Part shown: positions 45,905-56,367 of the stretch, one piece after another
Layout of the letters: each line of letters opens with the position of its first letter
Position numbering within the stretch: the first letter of the stretch is position 1
From: Lantana camara
Taxonomy: Eukaryota; Streptophyta; Magnoliopsida; Lamiales; Verbenaceae
Length of the DNA: 64,000 bases
Direction of reading: 5' to 3'
Assembly (NCBI GenBank): GCA_037501455.1
Contig: CM074858.1
Location: forward strand, 101,466,001-101,530,000
The notes under the pieces: generated by a model
Database searches by the model: none
What the model was told of the DNA's origin: nothing
The model's input: only the letters and a program-made list of their open reading frames with translations
Position numbers and translations under genes: made by a program

Positions 45905-46080
45905 TATTATTGAGGAAGCAAGAAAGATAGCTGGAGAGATAGAAAGTGGTCGACGAGGCAAGACAAAGAAGAAGTTTTATCGATGATGTTGGCCAAGTGC
46001 CCGGAGAGATTGAACATTTTAGAAGAAGCTTATACAACACAAGTAGAAGTTTTTTGAAGGTTTACATGTAATAGATGAAG
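45905..46080 (+). other. Exon-like segment downstream in the inner CACTA
   Basis: After an AG acceptor context the frame reads EARKIAGEIESGRRGKTKKK and ends FYR-stop at about 45986. The base composition is less AT-rich than its surroundings. No family was recognised; it may be the last exon of a chimeric transcript assembled in the element. Confidence 0.35.
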
Positions 46081-46339
46081 GTGATTGAAAAGTTTTGATG
46101 AAAAACTTTTTTGATTTGTTTATTAGTAGTTTAATTTGATAATTTGTTATGATGATTATGGAATTATGTTAGAATTTTGTATATTTAATTTCATATTATT
46201 ACTTTTGTTTATTATGCTTAGATTTTTAATTGATGCATATGAATGATAGAGGAATAAAAAATAAAAAATATTATTTTAATAATATAAAATTAGTTAAATA
46301 AGACCATTAATCATAAAAATAAAAATCTATTCGAGAAAA

Positions 46340-46620
46340 TTAGTGACTGCTAAAATCAGTCACAATTTGTGGGTGAAGAAAAATATAAAATTTTTAGTGA
46401 CCGATTGTAAGCGGTCACTGAATTAGTGACCGCTTTGTGATTGACTTAACAAAACCAAAAAAATTTGGTTAGTGACCGCTTTTTATATTAGTGACCGATA
46501 TATCGGTCACTAATTTTGACTGAATAATTAGTTGCGAGGTTTTTACCAACAGATCCGTCACTGATGTCAATCAGTGACCGATTTTTATGGTATTAGTGAC
46601 AGATTTGGCAGTCACTAATT
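46340..46620. repeat. Right subterminal array of the inner CACTA
   Basis: Repeated TTAGTGACCG(A/C) and CGGTCACTAA words in both orientations occupy the last 300 bp of the element. Confidence 0.75.
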
Positions 46621-46643
46621 CTATTTTTTTTTTGGTAGTGAAT

Positions 46644-47080
46644 ATACCAAAATGAAACAATATGTGACCGACAAAAATCAATCATAGTATAAGTGACCGA
46701 TTAAGGTTTAGATCACAAGATAAGTGACCGATTAGGGTTCCGGTCAAATTCAATGATTGATTAGTGACCGTTAAAAAATCGGTCACAAAATTAGTGACCT
46801 CAATATACCACAATCAAACTATTTGTGACAGATCCGTGACCGATAAACATCAATCACAATACCATTGACCGATCAGTGACTGATTAAATTTTGGGTTACA
46901 AAATAATAACCATTAAAATTTGGGTCACAAAATTAATGATCGATCAGTGACTGATTTGTGACTGAATTTTATGCAGTCACTAACCGGTCACTAATTATTA
47001 TATAAATGTAATATCGGTTACTGATCAGTCATTGATCGGTCACTGAAAATCAGACACTAATCCTATTATTTTTAGTAGTG
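46644..47080. repeat. Right subterminal array and end of the outer CACTA
   Basis: Read inverted, this 437-bp segment parallels 41129-41610 almost block for block, from the CACTAC terminus through the TTTGTGACC and GTTTCATTTTG(A/G)TATA blocks. Confidence 0.85.
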
Positions 47081-47126
47081 TGAGGGTAGCGGCGAGAGGA
47101 AATTACAACGTGTCAGTAAATAATAT

Positions 47127-47294
47127 CAGTGACGGAACCAGTAATTAACATAAATAGGGCAAAAATTAAAGTTCAAAATTAAGGGAGAAAAATTTAAGGG
47201 GACAAAAATATAAAATTTTCAAAATATACATATAAAACTTTTTTTTTTTTAATTTGAGGGGCAGTGGCCACCCCATCCATCGGTTCCGTCCCTG
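47127..47294. mobile_element. Small hAT-type MITE, 168 bp
   Basis: The ends CAGTGACGGAACC and GGTTCCGTCCCTG are inverted repeats with one mismatch. The 8-bp flanks AATAATAT (47119-47126) and AATAATAC (47295-47302) match in 7 of 8. The inside is A/T-rich with no coding. Confidence 0.75.
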
Positions 47295-47408
47295 AATAAT
47301 ACAAACATGTCTGATAAGCTAGAGAAATTATTTCCAACAATTTCATATCAATATACCTAACCACATAGAGTGGGTATAATTTAGGAAAATTTACGCCTAC
47401 TTTGCATT

Positions 47409-47740
47409 TAGGCTTAATTACAATGTAGTTCATTTAAATTGAAAAATTATATTTTAGTTCCTAACTTTTGAAAATCGTTTGTAGTCCCTAACATTCGTTG
47501 CGGTTCCTTTATTTCATTCTAAATATACCCTCAATTTTTATATTTGATTTGTGACTCTAGGTACAGTGTTGTCATTCGTTTATATTTGTAAACTTTAAGG
47601 ACGATTTTGTAATTTTTGGTCATATTCAATGTAACATTTATACAAACCGCCAGGGGTATAAATGTACTTTTACAAATTTCATTACGAACTTCAAACCAAA
47701 CAAGACTTATATGGACAATACAGGGTAATTAGATATAAAC
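47409..47740. repeat. Copy of the intron MITE family (partner 8487-8828)
   Basis: It starts TTTAGGCTTAATTACAATG and continues through ATTATATTTTAGTTCCTAAC and a TTCATTCTAAATATACCCTC block, as in the protease intron. The right end has diverged. Confidence 0.6.
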
Positions 47741-47763
47741 TTCTCTATAATTTATTAAGAAAA

Positions 47764-48148
47764 AGGGAAAACTGCAAATTTTGGATAGTAATATACCACA
47801 TTTTGCATTTTTGAACTTTAATTTGACATTTCTGATTTTAGGGACACTTACTCTAAAAATTTTGCAATTTTGGTCAAATTCCAGTCGGATCCCTAATTTC
47901 TTCCCGGAATACCGCCCTTGTGCCTACGTGGCCCGGAATACCATCTTTGTGCCGACGTGGCTGCCCAAAATACCGTCCTTGTGCCTATGTGGTCGCCTGA
48001 ATGTCCCCTGAAAATTAGGGATCCAGATGGATTTGGCCAAAATTGCAAATTTTTTATAGAGTAAGTGTCCTTAAAATAAAAAATATCAAAATAAAGTCAA
48101 AAAAATACAAAATGAGGTATGTTACTGTTCCAAATTTGCAATTTCCCT
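47764..48148. mobile_element. Fold-back MITE, 385 bp
   Basis: AGGGAAAACTGCAAATTTTGG on the left mirrors CCAAATTTGCAATTTCCCT on the right. The mirror continues through the GACACTTACTCTA, GCAATTTTGG(T/C)CAAAT and GGATCCCTAATTT blocks almost to the centre, where three ATACCG(C/T)CCTTGTGCC-type units sit. No clear target duplication was found. Confidence 0.75.
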
Positions 48149-48690
48149 AAAAACAAAAAAGAAGATAATTGTGAAAATGGTTAAATAATGATATTTCATT
48201 TCATATATACCAACTATGTGAATTTGTATTTATACAATAATTCAAAATGTAGAAATCTATAACATAAATACGACATACTTGTTCACGTATTCATTCTCCA
48301 CGTTATTTCAAATGGCTGAAGACAAGAATTCACAGCTGCATCATTTGAAGGACACATGAATGCGATAAGAAATCCGACTCAATTCACAAAAACCTTATTT
48401 TTCTTATTACAAATTACAATTGAGGGCATTTTCATTTCTTATTTTCAGAGAAAAATTGTACAGCTCCAAAAAATTTTGACGTCAGAGATGAAGAACCAAT
48501 TTATTTTTTCTTTTTTTTCTTTTTGTTTTTGGGAACCGGCCAGAGAGACCGTAGGATTTTTACCGAGGCTCCCTCCTCACGTATATGCAACCGAAAAACC
48601 AAGAGTTCATACAGGCCGTAAGCCATCTATCAAACAGAGAATGACAACAGAAGTGCCCCACCCAAATATAAACAGTATAGAACAAAGGCA
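48149..48690. other. Intergenic DNA
   Basis: No gene was recognised. A 136-codon frame at 48356-48766 runs into the adjacent transposon arm and has no known domain. Confidence 0.5.
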
Positions 48691-48920
48691 AACTAAAGAA
48701 AACGAGAGCCGAGAAAAATGCAGGAAACTACCCTGTGTTAGGCGAAAAGAGCAGAAAAAACCCTGACATATGGAATATCATCCAAAGAACCCTGTGTTTT
48801 CTAAAAGTTTGCAAAAAAAACCCTGAGCGCGTTGTGTGGCCCTCACGCGCGTTGACTGCGTGTGTGGAAGGGTTTTTTGGAGTGAAATGTCACTTATGCC
48901 CTTAATGATATATATGTATA
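48690..48920. repeat. Half of a CCCTGTGTT-type Mutator-like element
   Basis: The arm ACCCTGTGTTAGGCG...AAAAAACCCTGACA...AACCCTGTGTTTTCT resembles the left arm of the element at 12021 in wording and order, and continues with GCGTTGACTGCGTGTG. Its right half is absent, displaced or deleted by the neighbouring element at 48921. Confidence 0.5.
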
Positions 48921-49925
48921 TGAGTTAACTGCACCTAACCCCCTGTGTTAGTTTCAATTTGCAGAAAAAACCCTCAGTTATGAAAATTAGCATATAATAT
49001 AATATAATATTATAATAAATATATTATATATATATACATATAATATAATATATAAATATAAAATATTGTATATTGTATTATGTATATATTTATTTAGTAT
49101 ATATATGTATAAGTAATAAATAATATATTTTTTAATGAAAATATATAAATAATATCGATGTATATTTTTATTTATTAATAATATTTTTAAATAATAGAAA
49201 TACATTATACACATATAATATAATATATAAATATAAAATATTGTATATTGTATTATGTCTATATTTATTTAGTATATATATGTATAAGTAATAAATAATA
49301 TATTTTTTAATGAAAATATATAAATAATATCGATGTATATTTTATTTATTAATAATATTTTTAAATAATAGAAATGCATTATACACATATAATATAATAT
49401 ATAAATATAAAATATTGTATATTGTATTATGTATATATTTATTTAGTATATATATGTATAAGTAATTGTGTGTGTGTGTATATATATATATAATATATTT
49501 TTTAATGAAAATATATAAATAATATCGATGTATATTTTTATTTATTAATAATATTTTTAAAAATAATTATTCATTTATATCTATATTTTAATATATATAT
49601 TTAAAATTATTAAAAATGATTTTTAAAATTTATATATTTTTTATTTTTTTAATATAATATGCATATATTAAATATGTATATTTTAAAAAATAATATAGTT
49701 ATAATATTTTTATTCTTAATACATTAAATATTTACATTTTTAATATTATTTTAATCTATAAAGTAAGGGTATTTTAGGGTTATCACATTTTACATTTGAC
49801 CAAATGAGTTCGAGGGGCGGTGTGCAAAATTTAAAATAACGCAGAGTTTTTTTAGCTAATTTTCATAACTGAGGGTTTTTTCTGCAAATTGAAGCTAACA
49901 CAGGGGGTTTGGTGCAGTTAACTCA
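48921..49925. mobile_element. Element with ~70-bp terminal inverted repeats and AT-rich satellite core
   Basis: TGAGTTAACTGCACC at 48921 and GGTGCAGTTAACTCA ending 49925 open inverted repeats that continue through CCCCCTGTGTTAG, TTTGCAGAAAAAACCCTCAG and TTATGAAAATTAGC. They are almost perfect over 70 bp. The wording places it in the CCCTGTGTT group, here taken as Mutator-like, but no 9-bp duplication was found. The core is an AT-rich tandem array. Confidence 0.75.
49034..49570. repeat. Tandem array of a ~175-bp AT-rich unit, three copies
   Basis: The phrase ACATATAATATAATATATAA recurs near 49036, 49211 and 49385, and TTAATGAAAATATATAAATA follows in each unit. Copies are nearly identical apart from a GT-rich insertion in the third. 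Confidence 0.85.
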
Positions 49926-50599
49926 ACGAGAGCCCTGGAGGCAGCAACAGGGTCATGACGTTCATAATACTTCTTAAACCCCAGGCCCCTTATACTCACC
50001 GAGAAAAAGTGAGCAATTGCTGGCAAAAGTGGAGGCGCCCGGGTCCCGGGCTTCAAGTCTAAACTTTTCACAGCAAGGGCTCGAACCATCGGTGGCGTCC
50101 TCAGGACAATTACAAGTCTCCGAGAAAGTGTAGTCGGAGCTAATGTTGTAATCCGGCTGGCGAAAGCGGTAACAGTCAATTCCATAAGTAAAATTTGGCC
50201 GCTCGTAGCGACTTTCATCTATGTCCTTGTTAGTCCCGTCGCCATGCTTATCATGATCCTGCACATGCAAGATAAAAACACCCTTCTCAAGCCAATTAAC
50301 TAACCCAGCAGGAAACATAATGCCTAGCTGCTAATTAACAGTGCGCTTCCTCTTATTGACATAAACAAGTAAAGAATTACCGTTAGTGGCGACATTCGCC
50401 TGGTGCAAGGCCAACTGAACAATCAACTTGCTTCTTCTCTCCATGTGCCTGCCAAAATCTACATTGAGGTTCCCCAAATTAGATCCAAGAGCTCTGCATC
50501 TCCTGTCAGGACAATAAAACAGGGGAATTAACAATTTTAAACGAAACCACACAGGAATCTTATTTAAATTACGAAGCATCAAAGCCATCTGGAACACGG
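49926..50599 (-). other. Coding-like remnant, unidentified (possibly LINE-derived)
   Basis: Two minus-strand frames (50609-50331 and 50318-49974) look coding in composition. The first has a KIPVWFRLKLLIPLFYC region faintly like the DUF4283 domain of LINE ORF1 proteins. The match is too weak for a firm call. The position just downstream of a LINE RNase H fragment favours LINE debris. Confidence 0.25.
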
Positions 50600-50800
50600 A
50601 AGTCCCCATTTTTCCACGTTGGTTATTCCTCTCAGCTGCTCATCGGGAAAGTCCCAAAGGGTTTGGTTCTCGGCACCTCACTTAGCTAGGAAGTCTGTCG
50701 CTTGATTTCCTCACGGTAAATATGCGTTAAGGAAACTTGCATAGATCCAACAATCTTAAAGAATTCCAGAATAAGCTGATTAATTCTGAGCTCCCCGGAT
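50600..50800 (-). pseudogene. LINE RNase H (RVT_3) fragment, cut by a gypsy LTR
   Basis: On the minus strand the sequence reads INQLILEFFKIVGSMQVSLT followed by HIYREE. After a one-base shift it continues as ATDFLAK, a stop, and GAENQTLWDFPDEQLRGI. This is the usual C-terminal part of plant LINE RNase H domains (HxYREANxxADFLA). The frame is broken, and the upstream part is missing because a gypsy LTR begins at 50801. Confidence 0.7.
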
Positions 50801-53800
50801 TGTAACAGCCCGAAAACCCCCTTGTGAATATTGTCCGCTTTGGGAGGGGCCAACCAACCCTGCACGGTTTTGTTTCTGAGCCAAGGCAGAACCATAGCTC
50901 AAAAGGCCTCCACAAGGTAAGGTATTCAACCCCTATTATAAGGCAGGCTTCGTTCACCTTAGAATCCGATGTGGGATATTACATTCACCCCCTTGTAGGG
51001 ACCAGCGTCCTCGCTGACACACCGGATGGGGTCCCCAACTCTGATACCATTTTCTACTTTCAATTGAGGTTCATGAACACACGCTTGAGAACATATATGT
51101 ATAACTCATTTGATATTAGAAAATCATTTCCGGTAAAACCGGGAAATTAGTAGGCAATGGTTTATTTAAGACCTAATACATATATGTATAATAGTTCGGG
51201 TGAGGAACAACCAAATCGTGCAGGTCATAACATCGGTATAGTATTGATTACAGCAAGAGAATAACCTCACCTTTACAACCTCGACAAAAGAGAACCAAAA
51301 CAAGATACAATCTAAACCACCGGATCCTTGGGAGGCACCTGAACAAAAGATATGAATACAGTTGACATTAGACTCAAACAAACCAACTAGAGACGCTCGG
51401 TGAAGTAAAACAATGTCATGAAATGAGATAAGTATGGATTCATATGCAACGAGACTATAATTATGTAAGAAATGAGCAATTATAAGTAATCACGACACTT
51501 TAAGAATTAACTATCACATTGAAGATCATTTAGGGCAAGTTTAAAGTCTTTTATACAACTTAAGTAAAACGATATACTTATATAAGACCATTTACACTTG
51601 AAATAGAGAATGTATAGCACATATGAGGTTCAATAAACGGAAAGAAACGATGAAAAAGGTAAGAAATGGGCATTTAGGCAAAACTTAGCAAAACTGACAG
51701 TTTTCCCTAAACGCTCAAGCTGTAAAGAATTGGGTATATCTTAAGATTGAGAAGTCAAAATTAAGTTTTGTTTGTTGGAAATGAAATTAGATAAACAGTG
51801 TAACGGCCCGATTTTTCCATTCAATCATTATATGTTATTTTATAATTTTCATAATATTAGATGCATAATAATTCCATGAACTTTTATGACCTCTATTGCT
51901 AATGTGATTAAATGTTCATATGTATCCTTACTTGATTATTTATTTAGTTATGTGGACTTAATTGCATTAAATGATTTGGAGTTAAATGATCATTTTCCAT
52001 GGAATGGACCTAGTTTGCATGAATTCAAAAACCTTGGGAACTTTTATGCAAAATGGGATGACTCATATACATTAGTGGGAGATATAATATATCTTATATG
52101 CATCTCTTCTCTCACATTTCATACATTACATATTAGATCAAGAACTTCAGACACACACCCACTAAATATCGATCAAAACACCAAGAGGAAGGAAGAAGAT
52201 TTCATCTCATTTCAAGCTTGATTCAAGGAAGATAATTGCATAATTGGAAGCATCAACCTCATCTCATCATTTCATCCATTCCTTCTTCTAGTTCAAGGTA
52301 GAATGAGAATTTGTTTGATCTCTTGAACTCATGATGATGTAGGGTTTGATGATTATGTGAAACCTTCTTGTTTATTTATGGTTAGGAGCATGTTTAGGAT
52401 CTTTTTTCTTCAAAGCTTGCATGAATTCATGAAGAACATGAGAAGTTGGTATCATGAGTTTATATAGGGTTTTGTTGATGGATTCTTGATGATTTGATGC
52501 ATGTTTCCTTGGATTATATGATGTTTAATTGATATATATGATCATATACATGTTATATGTTAGTTTGGAGTTGAATTCTTGCATTAGTTTGCTGTGAAAG
52601 TGGATTGGGAGCCAAATTTTGAGCTTGCCCTGTTTTTCCCGAGCCTTTTGCCGCTGCTGGAACTCAGGTCGCGCCTGCGACCGATTTTGTGACCATTTTG
52701 GTCGCGGTCGCGATCAACTACCCAAGAGCTCTCTGTTTTCCCATCGGGGCCGCGACTGATTTTCAGTGCAATTTTGTCACGGCCGCGACTCCTTCATACG
52801 AGCTCCGATTGATTTGATTTTTGAACCGTTGGAAAGCTCTTGAAGTCTAGAACAACCTCGAATTATAATCACCTCAATATATTTTTCCATTTATGAGATA
52901 TTATCAATTATTTTTGGTGTCGCTGCTTTACCGATAAACTGCAATCATCCAACTTCAAACTTACGCCATTTTCTCCTCAATTTGAACTAGAAAACGAGCC
53001 ATATATCCTCGGAAAGGTATATGTGTCTAGTTTCATATCCAACAAACAAAACGTAGTTCCAACTTCTATAACTCAAGATATTCCAGTTTTCCTACAGCCT
53101 ACGCATTTCTGAAAATTGTCGACTTTTGCCAAACTTCTCCAAAACCTCTCTTATTGCATTCCTTTCCCTTCTTTGGCTCCTGTATGTGACTTATATAAAT
53201 TATATGCTTACTTTATTGATAAGTATGCTCGTATTTGACACTTATTGATACTTTAATTGGGAATTTAGACACATTCATGATATTTATTGATTGTAAAGGC
53301 ATGATTGACATTTTGTCGTTCGTCTTAAATGGTTCATACGAGTCAAGTCTCACGTACACGTGTCCTTGTTATACAGATCACATTCCCGGTGACGAGGAGC
53401 ACGCTCCTTAGGGTGTTTCCTTGCTTCTTTTGGTTGGTAAAGTAAAGGTGAGGTTTAATTCTAGTTATACAGAACCCGTACAACCCTATGTGACTTTTGG
53501 GCCAAAACTTATATATATATCTATAATCTTTTCAAAACCTTAATCGATTGCAAATGATTATCGTGACTTAGTGAATTGATCGTGATATCGTGTATTGTTC
53601 GTGTTTTGGCGAGTAAAGCATGTTCACTTGGGCCCGAGGGTTAGTGTATGAGCCAACCGGGAAAGCATGGGCTGACGGGTAACTCTGCACTCCCCTCACA
53701 TTCTTGGGATGACCCCTGAATCCACTAGGAGATTAGTGGAGGAAGCTGTTCCGGGCATAGGGACTCATGAACCCTATACCCACCGTGATTGGGTGGTGGG

Positions 53801-55250
53801 GCCTTGCAATCCCACCATCACTCGGAGGGAGAAGGAGATCGTGAAAATGCTATTTGTGCACTGAAATTATCTGTGTAATCACCTAATCAATTAATAAATT
53901 GAATTATTGTACACAGTCGGAGAAAGGTTGGAGATTTGCCCTCACTCGCCGGGCCACTGATTGATTGAATTGGATTGATTGAATTGTAAATTGGATAGTT
54001 GTAAACTCGGGCGAGAATTACTCTAATATTTGAACTTCTATTGTATTCTTTATAAAATCTTACCCGAGTTTATAGCTTGCATGGTAATTGCGCTTATAAT
54101 TATAAACCCCTCTCTCAGTCTTTCATAGACTGACACCTCACATTTTCAGTTTTTGCAGGTTAACTGCTAGGCGGGCTTTGAGTTTTTTGTTGGGTCTAGC
54201 ATTACATTTTCATATTGGTGGTTATGTATAAGTTTTGAATCATAATGATGCTTATGTAAATTATGAATTGTTCTTGCAAGATTGGGATTATGTATGTTGG
54301 AAATGATGGATATGAAGTACTAATGGAATGTATGTACATTATGCTTTCGCTTATGGTTTATGCATGTTCGTATTTAATTGAGGGTTGTCCCGCCTAGCAA
54401 GTGAGTCGTTTTTTTTTTAATTGTCTCCCGTTCGCTATAGGCTTGATTCATGTATGGGTTGTCCATCTCATATGTGGATTGAACTATAGTGTGTGGGATG
54501 TGGCTACCTAGCGTTTCGGGTGCTACAAATAGGGATTTCCAAATCATATATGACTCAAATTTTAGTTCAAAGTGGATAAAAAATAATATAAGTGCAAATT
54601 TTGATCGAATGCAGATTTTCGACAGATTGGCGACACAATTTTGGATTGATCATATCTCCCTCCTAAGAAATGATTTTAAGGTGATTCCTAGAATGCTCTA
54701 CACTCAATGAAGTTTCAGTGGTAAAAAATTCAACTCAATCGGAACTCATTTGAGGTCTGCACGGCCATACCACTTTTGGCCTAAAAACCTATGCGGCCGC
54801 GCGAGAATAGTTTTGCTAAAAATTCGAGAGTTTTCGTGCGGCCATACAAGAAATGAATGGCGGAGCCGTGCGGCTGTACGAATATGCTTGGTACAAAAAA
54901 AAAAAAAAAAAAACAGGGAAAACAGGGGAGAAAGTGGGAAGAAAGCCAAGAATTCACCCAACCATTCAAGCTTGCATAGATACCTTAGAATTAAGTATGT
55001 TCTCAACTCATAACACATAAAAGCACACTTAGGAACATTAAAGGAGCAAATATATATACCAAGAACTCATGCTTAATATCCATCATCATCATCCTCGAAA
55101 CCATCAACTCCATTAATGAACCTCAAGCTTTCCTAACTCATGATTCATGCATGATAGCTTCTTGAATTCTTCCTAGTTCATGATTTCTAGCATATATACT
55201 TCTACAACTAACATGCTTTGCTATCTAATTCTCCAATTATATAGCAGACT
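50801..55250 (-). mobile_element. Family B gypsy LTR (3' copy), interrupted by a solo LTR
   Basis: The segment starts TGTAACAGCCCGAAAACC and matches 56368-57968 block for block: TTTGGGAGGGGCCAACCA, ATCCGATGTGGGATA, the CCAGCGTCC...CGCTGG block, AGTAATCACGACACTTTAAG and GCACGGCC palindromes. The match is split at 51798/54533 by the solo LTR. The far end near 55250 joins directly to the gag remnant, so the first part of this LTR and all of pol appear deleted. It begins inside a LINE fragment. Confidence 0.8.
51799..54527 (+). mobile_element. Solo LTR of a family A gypsy element, plus orientation, 2.7 kb
   Basis: It starts TGTAACGGCCCG and ends CGGGTGCTACA. The flanks AACAG (51794-51798) and AATAG (54528-54532) are a 5-bp duplication with one change. 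The paralogous LTR at 57360-57380 shows the empty site (AAACAGGGATTTCC). Family A landmarks: a TCGCGGCCGCGAC-type palindrome cluster (52667-52790), the CAGTC...GACTG hairpin (54116-54132), CTAGGCGGG and CCGTTCGCTATAGG near the end. Confidence 0.92.
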
Positions 55251-55252
55251 TG

Positions 55253-56178
55253 TTAAACCGACCAAAAGATCAAGTAAAATTGGAGGAAACAGAAGTGATT
55301 AATGGGCGTCCTGGATGGGTGAGATGAAGGTGCTGACGCCCCGAATGGGCGAGAGGACTGAGATGGTGCTCCTGATGATTTAGACTTCTTTTCATTTTCC
55401 TTGGAAGTTTGAGCTACATAGTAAGAAGATCGTTTAGAACCAGACCCGGATCCCGGAGTCCCATAAGCTCCTTCTTTCTGAAGTTGAGCTACTTGAGCTT
55501 CAATCATGGCCGTCTTGCTCGTTGCTTTCTACCAATTATCAACATTCCTACCTAACAATTCTTTCTTATATCATGTCAAAGCCCACTCACAAACTTATTG
55601 CTATTGCGAACTTCATCTGTCGTAATGTATCGGGCATACGGGGCTAGTCGGTTAAACTCAGTAATATACTCCTCTATGGAATGGTTGTCTTGCTTTAGCT
55701 CCATGAACTCTACCTTTCTTCGGTCCCAAGCCACTCGAGAGATGTATTTAGCCCGAAACTCTCTAACAAAGACCTCTCACGTAACCTGAACTCCTTGTTG
55801 ATCGAGCCTAAGCTGGACTTCCTCCCATCAATCATAGGCCGCATCTTGTAGCAGATGAATAGCACATCTAGCCATCTATACTTCAGTGCAAGGGTTGATT
55901 TGAAAAATCCGAGTGATCTGTTTAATCCAGTGCTCGGCTTGGATATCATCCGTGGTACCGAAAAACTGAGGTGGATTGTTCCTTTTGAACTTCTCATAGG
56001 CCGAGGGTGCTTGTCCTTGGAGATATTGAAGAACAAAAGCAGCTATAACATCATTTGCATTTACCGATGTCGGAAGAGGAATAGGGTCCCGAGGTGCAGG
56101 AGGAGGAGGAACTTGTTCTTGTGGATCAGGAGGTGGGATTTGCTCATGAAGGTCACATAAATATCTATGTGGAGGCAT
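55253..56178 (-). pseudogene. Ty3-gypsy gag remnant (family B)
   Basis: From the ATG at 56178 the minus strand encodes a proline-rich start, then the capsid-like region NNPPQFFGTTDDIQAEHWIK. After a frame change it continues with DAAYDWWEEVQLRLDQQG, AKYISRVAWDRRKVEFMELK and SIEEYITEFNRLAPYARYI, the standard layout of plant Retrotrans_gag domains. Several stops and shifts follow. The Ser-rich tail (55507-55300) leads straight into LTR sequence, so zinc knuckle and pol are gone. Confidence 0.85.
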
Positions 56179-56344
56179 TATCCTGTAAAACAAATTTGGA
56201 TAGATATGCATGGGAATTAGTATACACATAACGAATTTAAAGCATAATTAAGAAAATAATTCAATCACAAGATAATCAAGAGCACGTTATTCTTATGCTG
56301 AGCAACCTAGACCGATAGACACGACACTAGAGCCTCGGTTGTTA

Positions 56345-56365
56345 CAACCTGGAGCTCTGATACCA
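56345..56365 (-). other. Primer-binding site of the family B gypsy element
   Basis: On the minus strand TGGTATCAGAGCTCCAGGTT follows the LTR end after AA. It fits the initiator methionine tRNA and fixes the element's orientation as minus, with the 5' LTR on the right. Confidence 0.8.
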
Positions 56366-56367
56366 TT

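Larger units (their letters stand above)
41129..46640. mobile_element. Inner CACTA element, 5.5 kb, carrying gene fragments
   Basis: The left end is CACTACCAAAAAAGAGG and the right end is the inverse of CACTACCAAAAAAAAAATAG. The 3-bp AAT is repeated at 41126-41128 and 46641-46643. Subterminal arrays of GGTCACTGAT/ATCGGTCAC words occupy 41160-41690 and 46340-46620, the kind of region bound by TNPA-like proteins in CACTA elements. No TNPD/TNPA coding region was recognised. Instead the interior has a GC-rich exon-like block, intron-like T-rich stretches and an alpha-mannosidase-like exon, so it is probably a gene-capturing non-autonomous copy. It inserted into an older member of the same family. 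Confidence 0.85.
33742..47080. mobile_element. Outer CACTA element (about 1.8 kb of its own sequence) opened by three nested insertions
   Basis: The right end is ...TTTTTAGTAGTG at 47080, the inverse of CACTACTAAAAA. The left end at 33742 reads CGCTGCTAAAAAAAATAAAT, which fits CACTACTAAAAA with two A-to-G changes. The 3-bp TGA occurs at 33739-33741 and 47081-47083. Between these lie its own pieces at 33742-33781, 38728-39027, 40092-41128 and 46644-47080, rich in GGTCACTGAT words. Insertions are the copia (33782-38722), the hAT (39028-40083) and the inner CACTA (41129-46640), each with its own target duplication. The junction at 41128/46644 rejoins a sequence parallel to the left subterminal part of the inner CACTA, confirming continuity. 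Confidence 0.75.

Noticed and set aside
41129..47080. A single CACTA element with long terminal inverted repeats ending at 47080
   Set aside because: The 3-bp flanks for that pair do not match (AAT and TGA), whereas 41129-46640 has AAT on both sides and 33742-47080 has TGA on both sides.
49974..50609. Two minus-strand frames as host genes
   Set aside because: Only a weak hint of a LINE-type domain, no complete gene structure, and adjacent to clear LINE remains.
54746..55018. Frames overlapping the family B palindrome cluster
   Set aside because: Chance open frames caused by the GC-rich palindromes; both strands are open and no domain is present.
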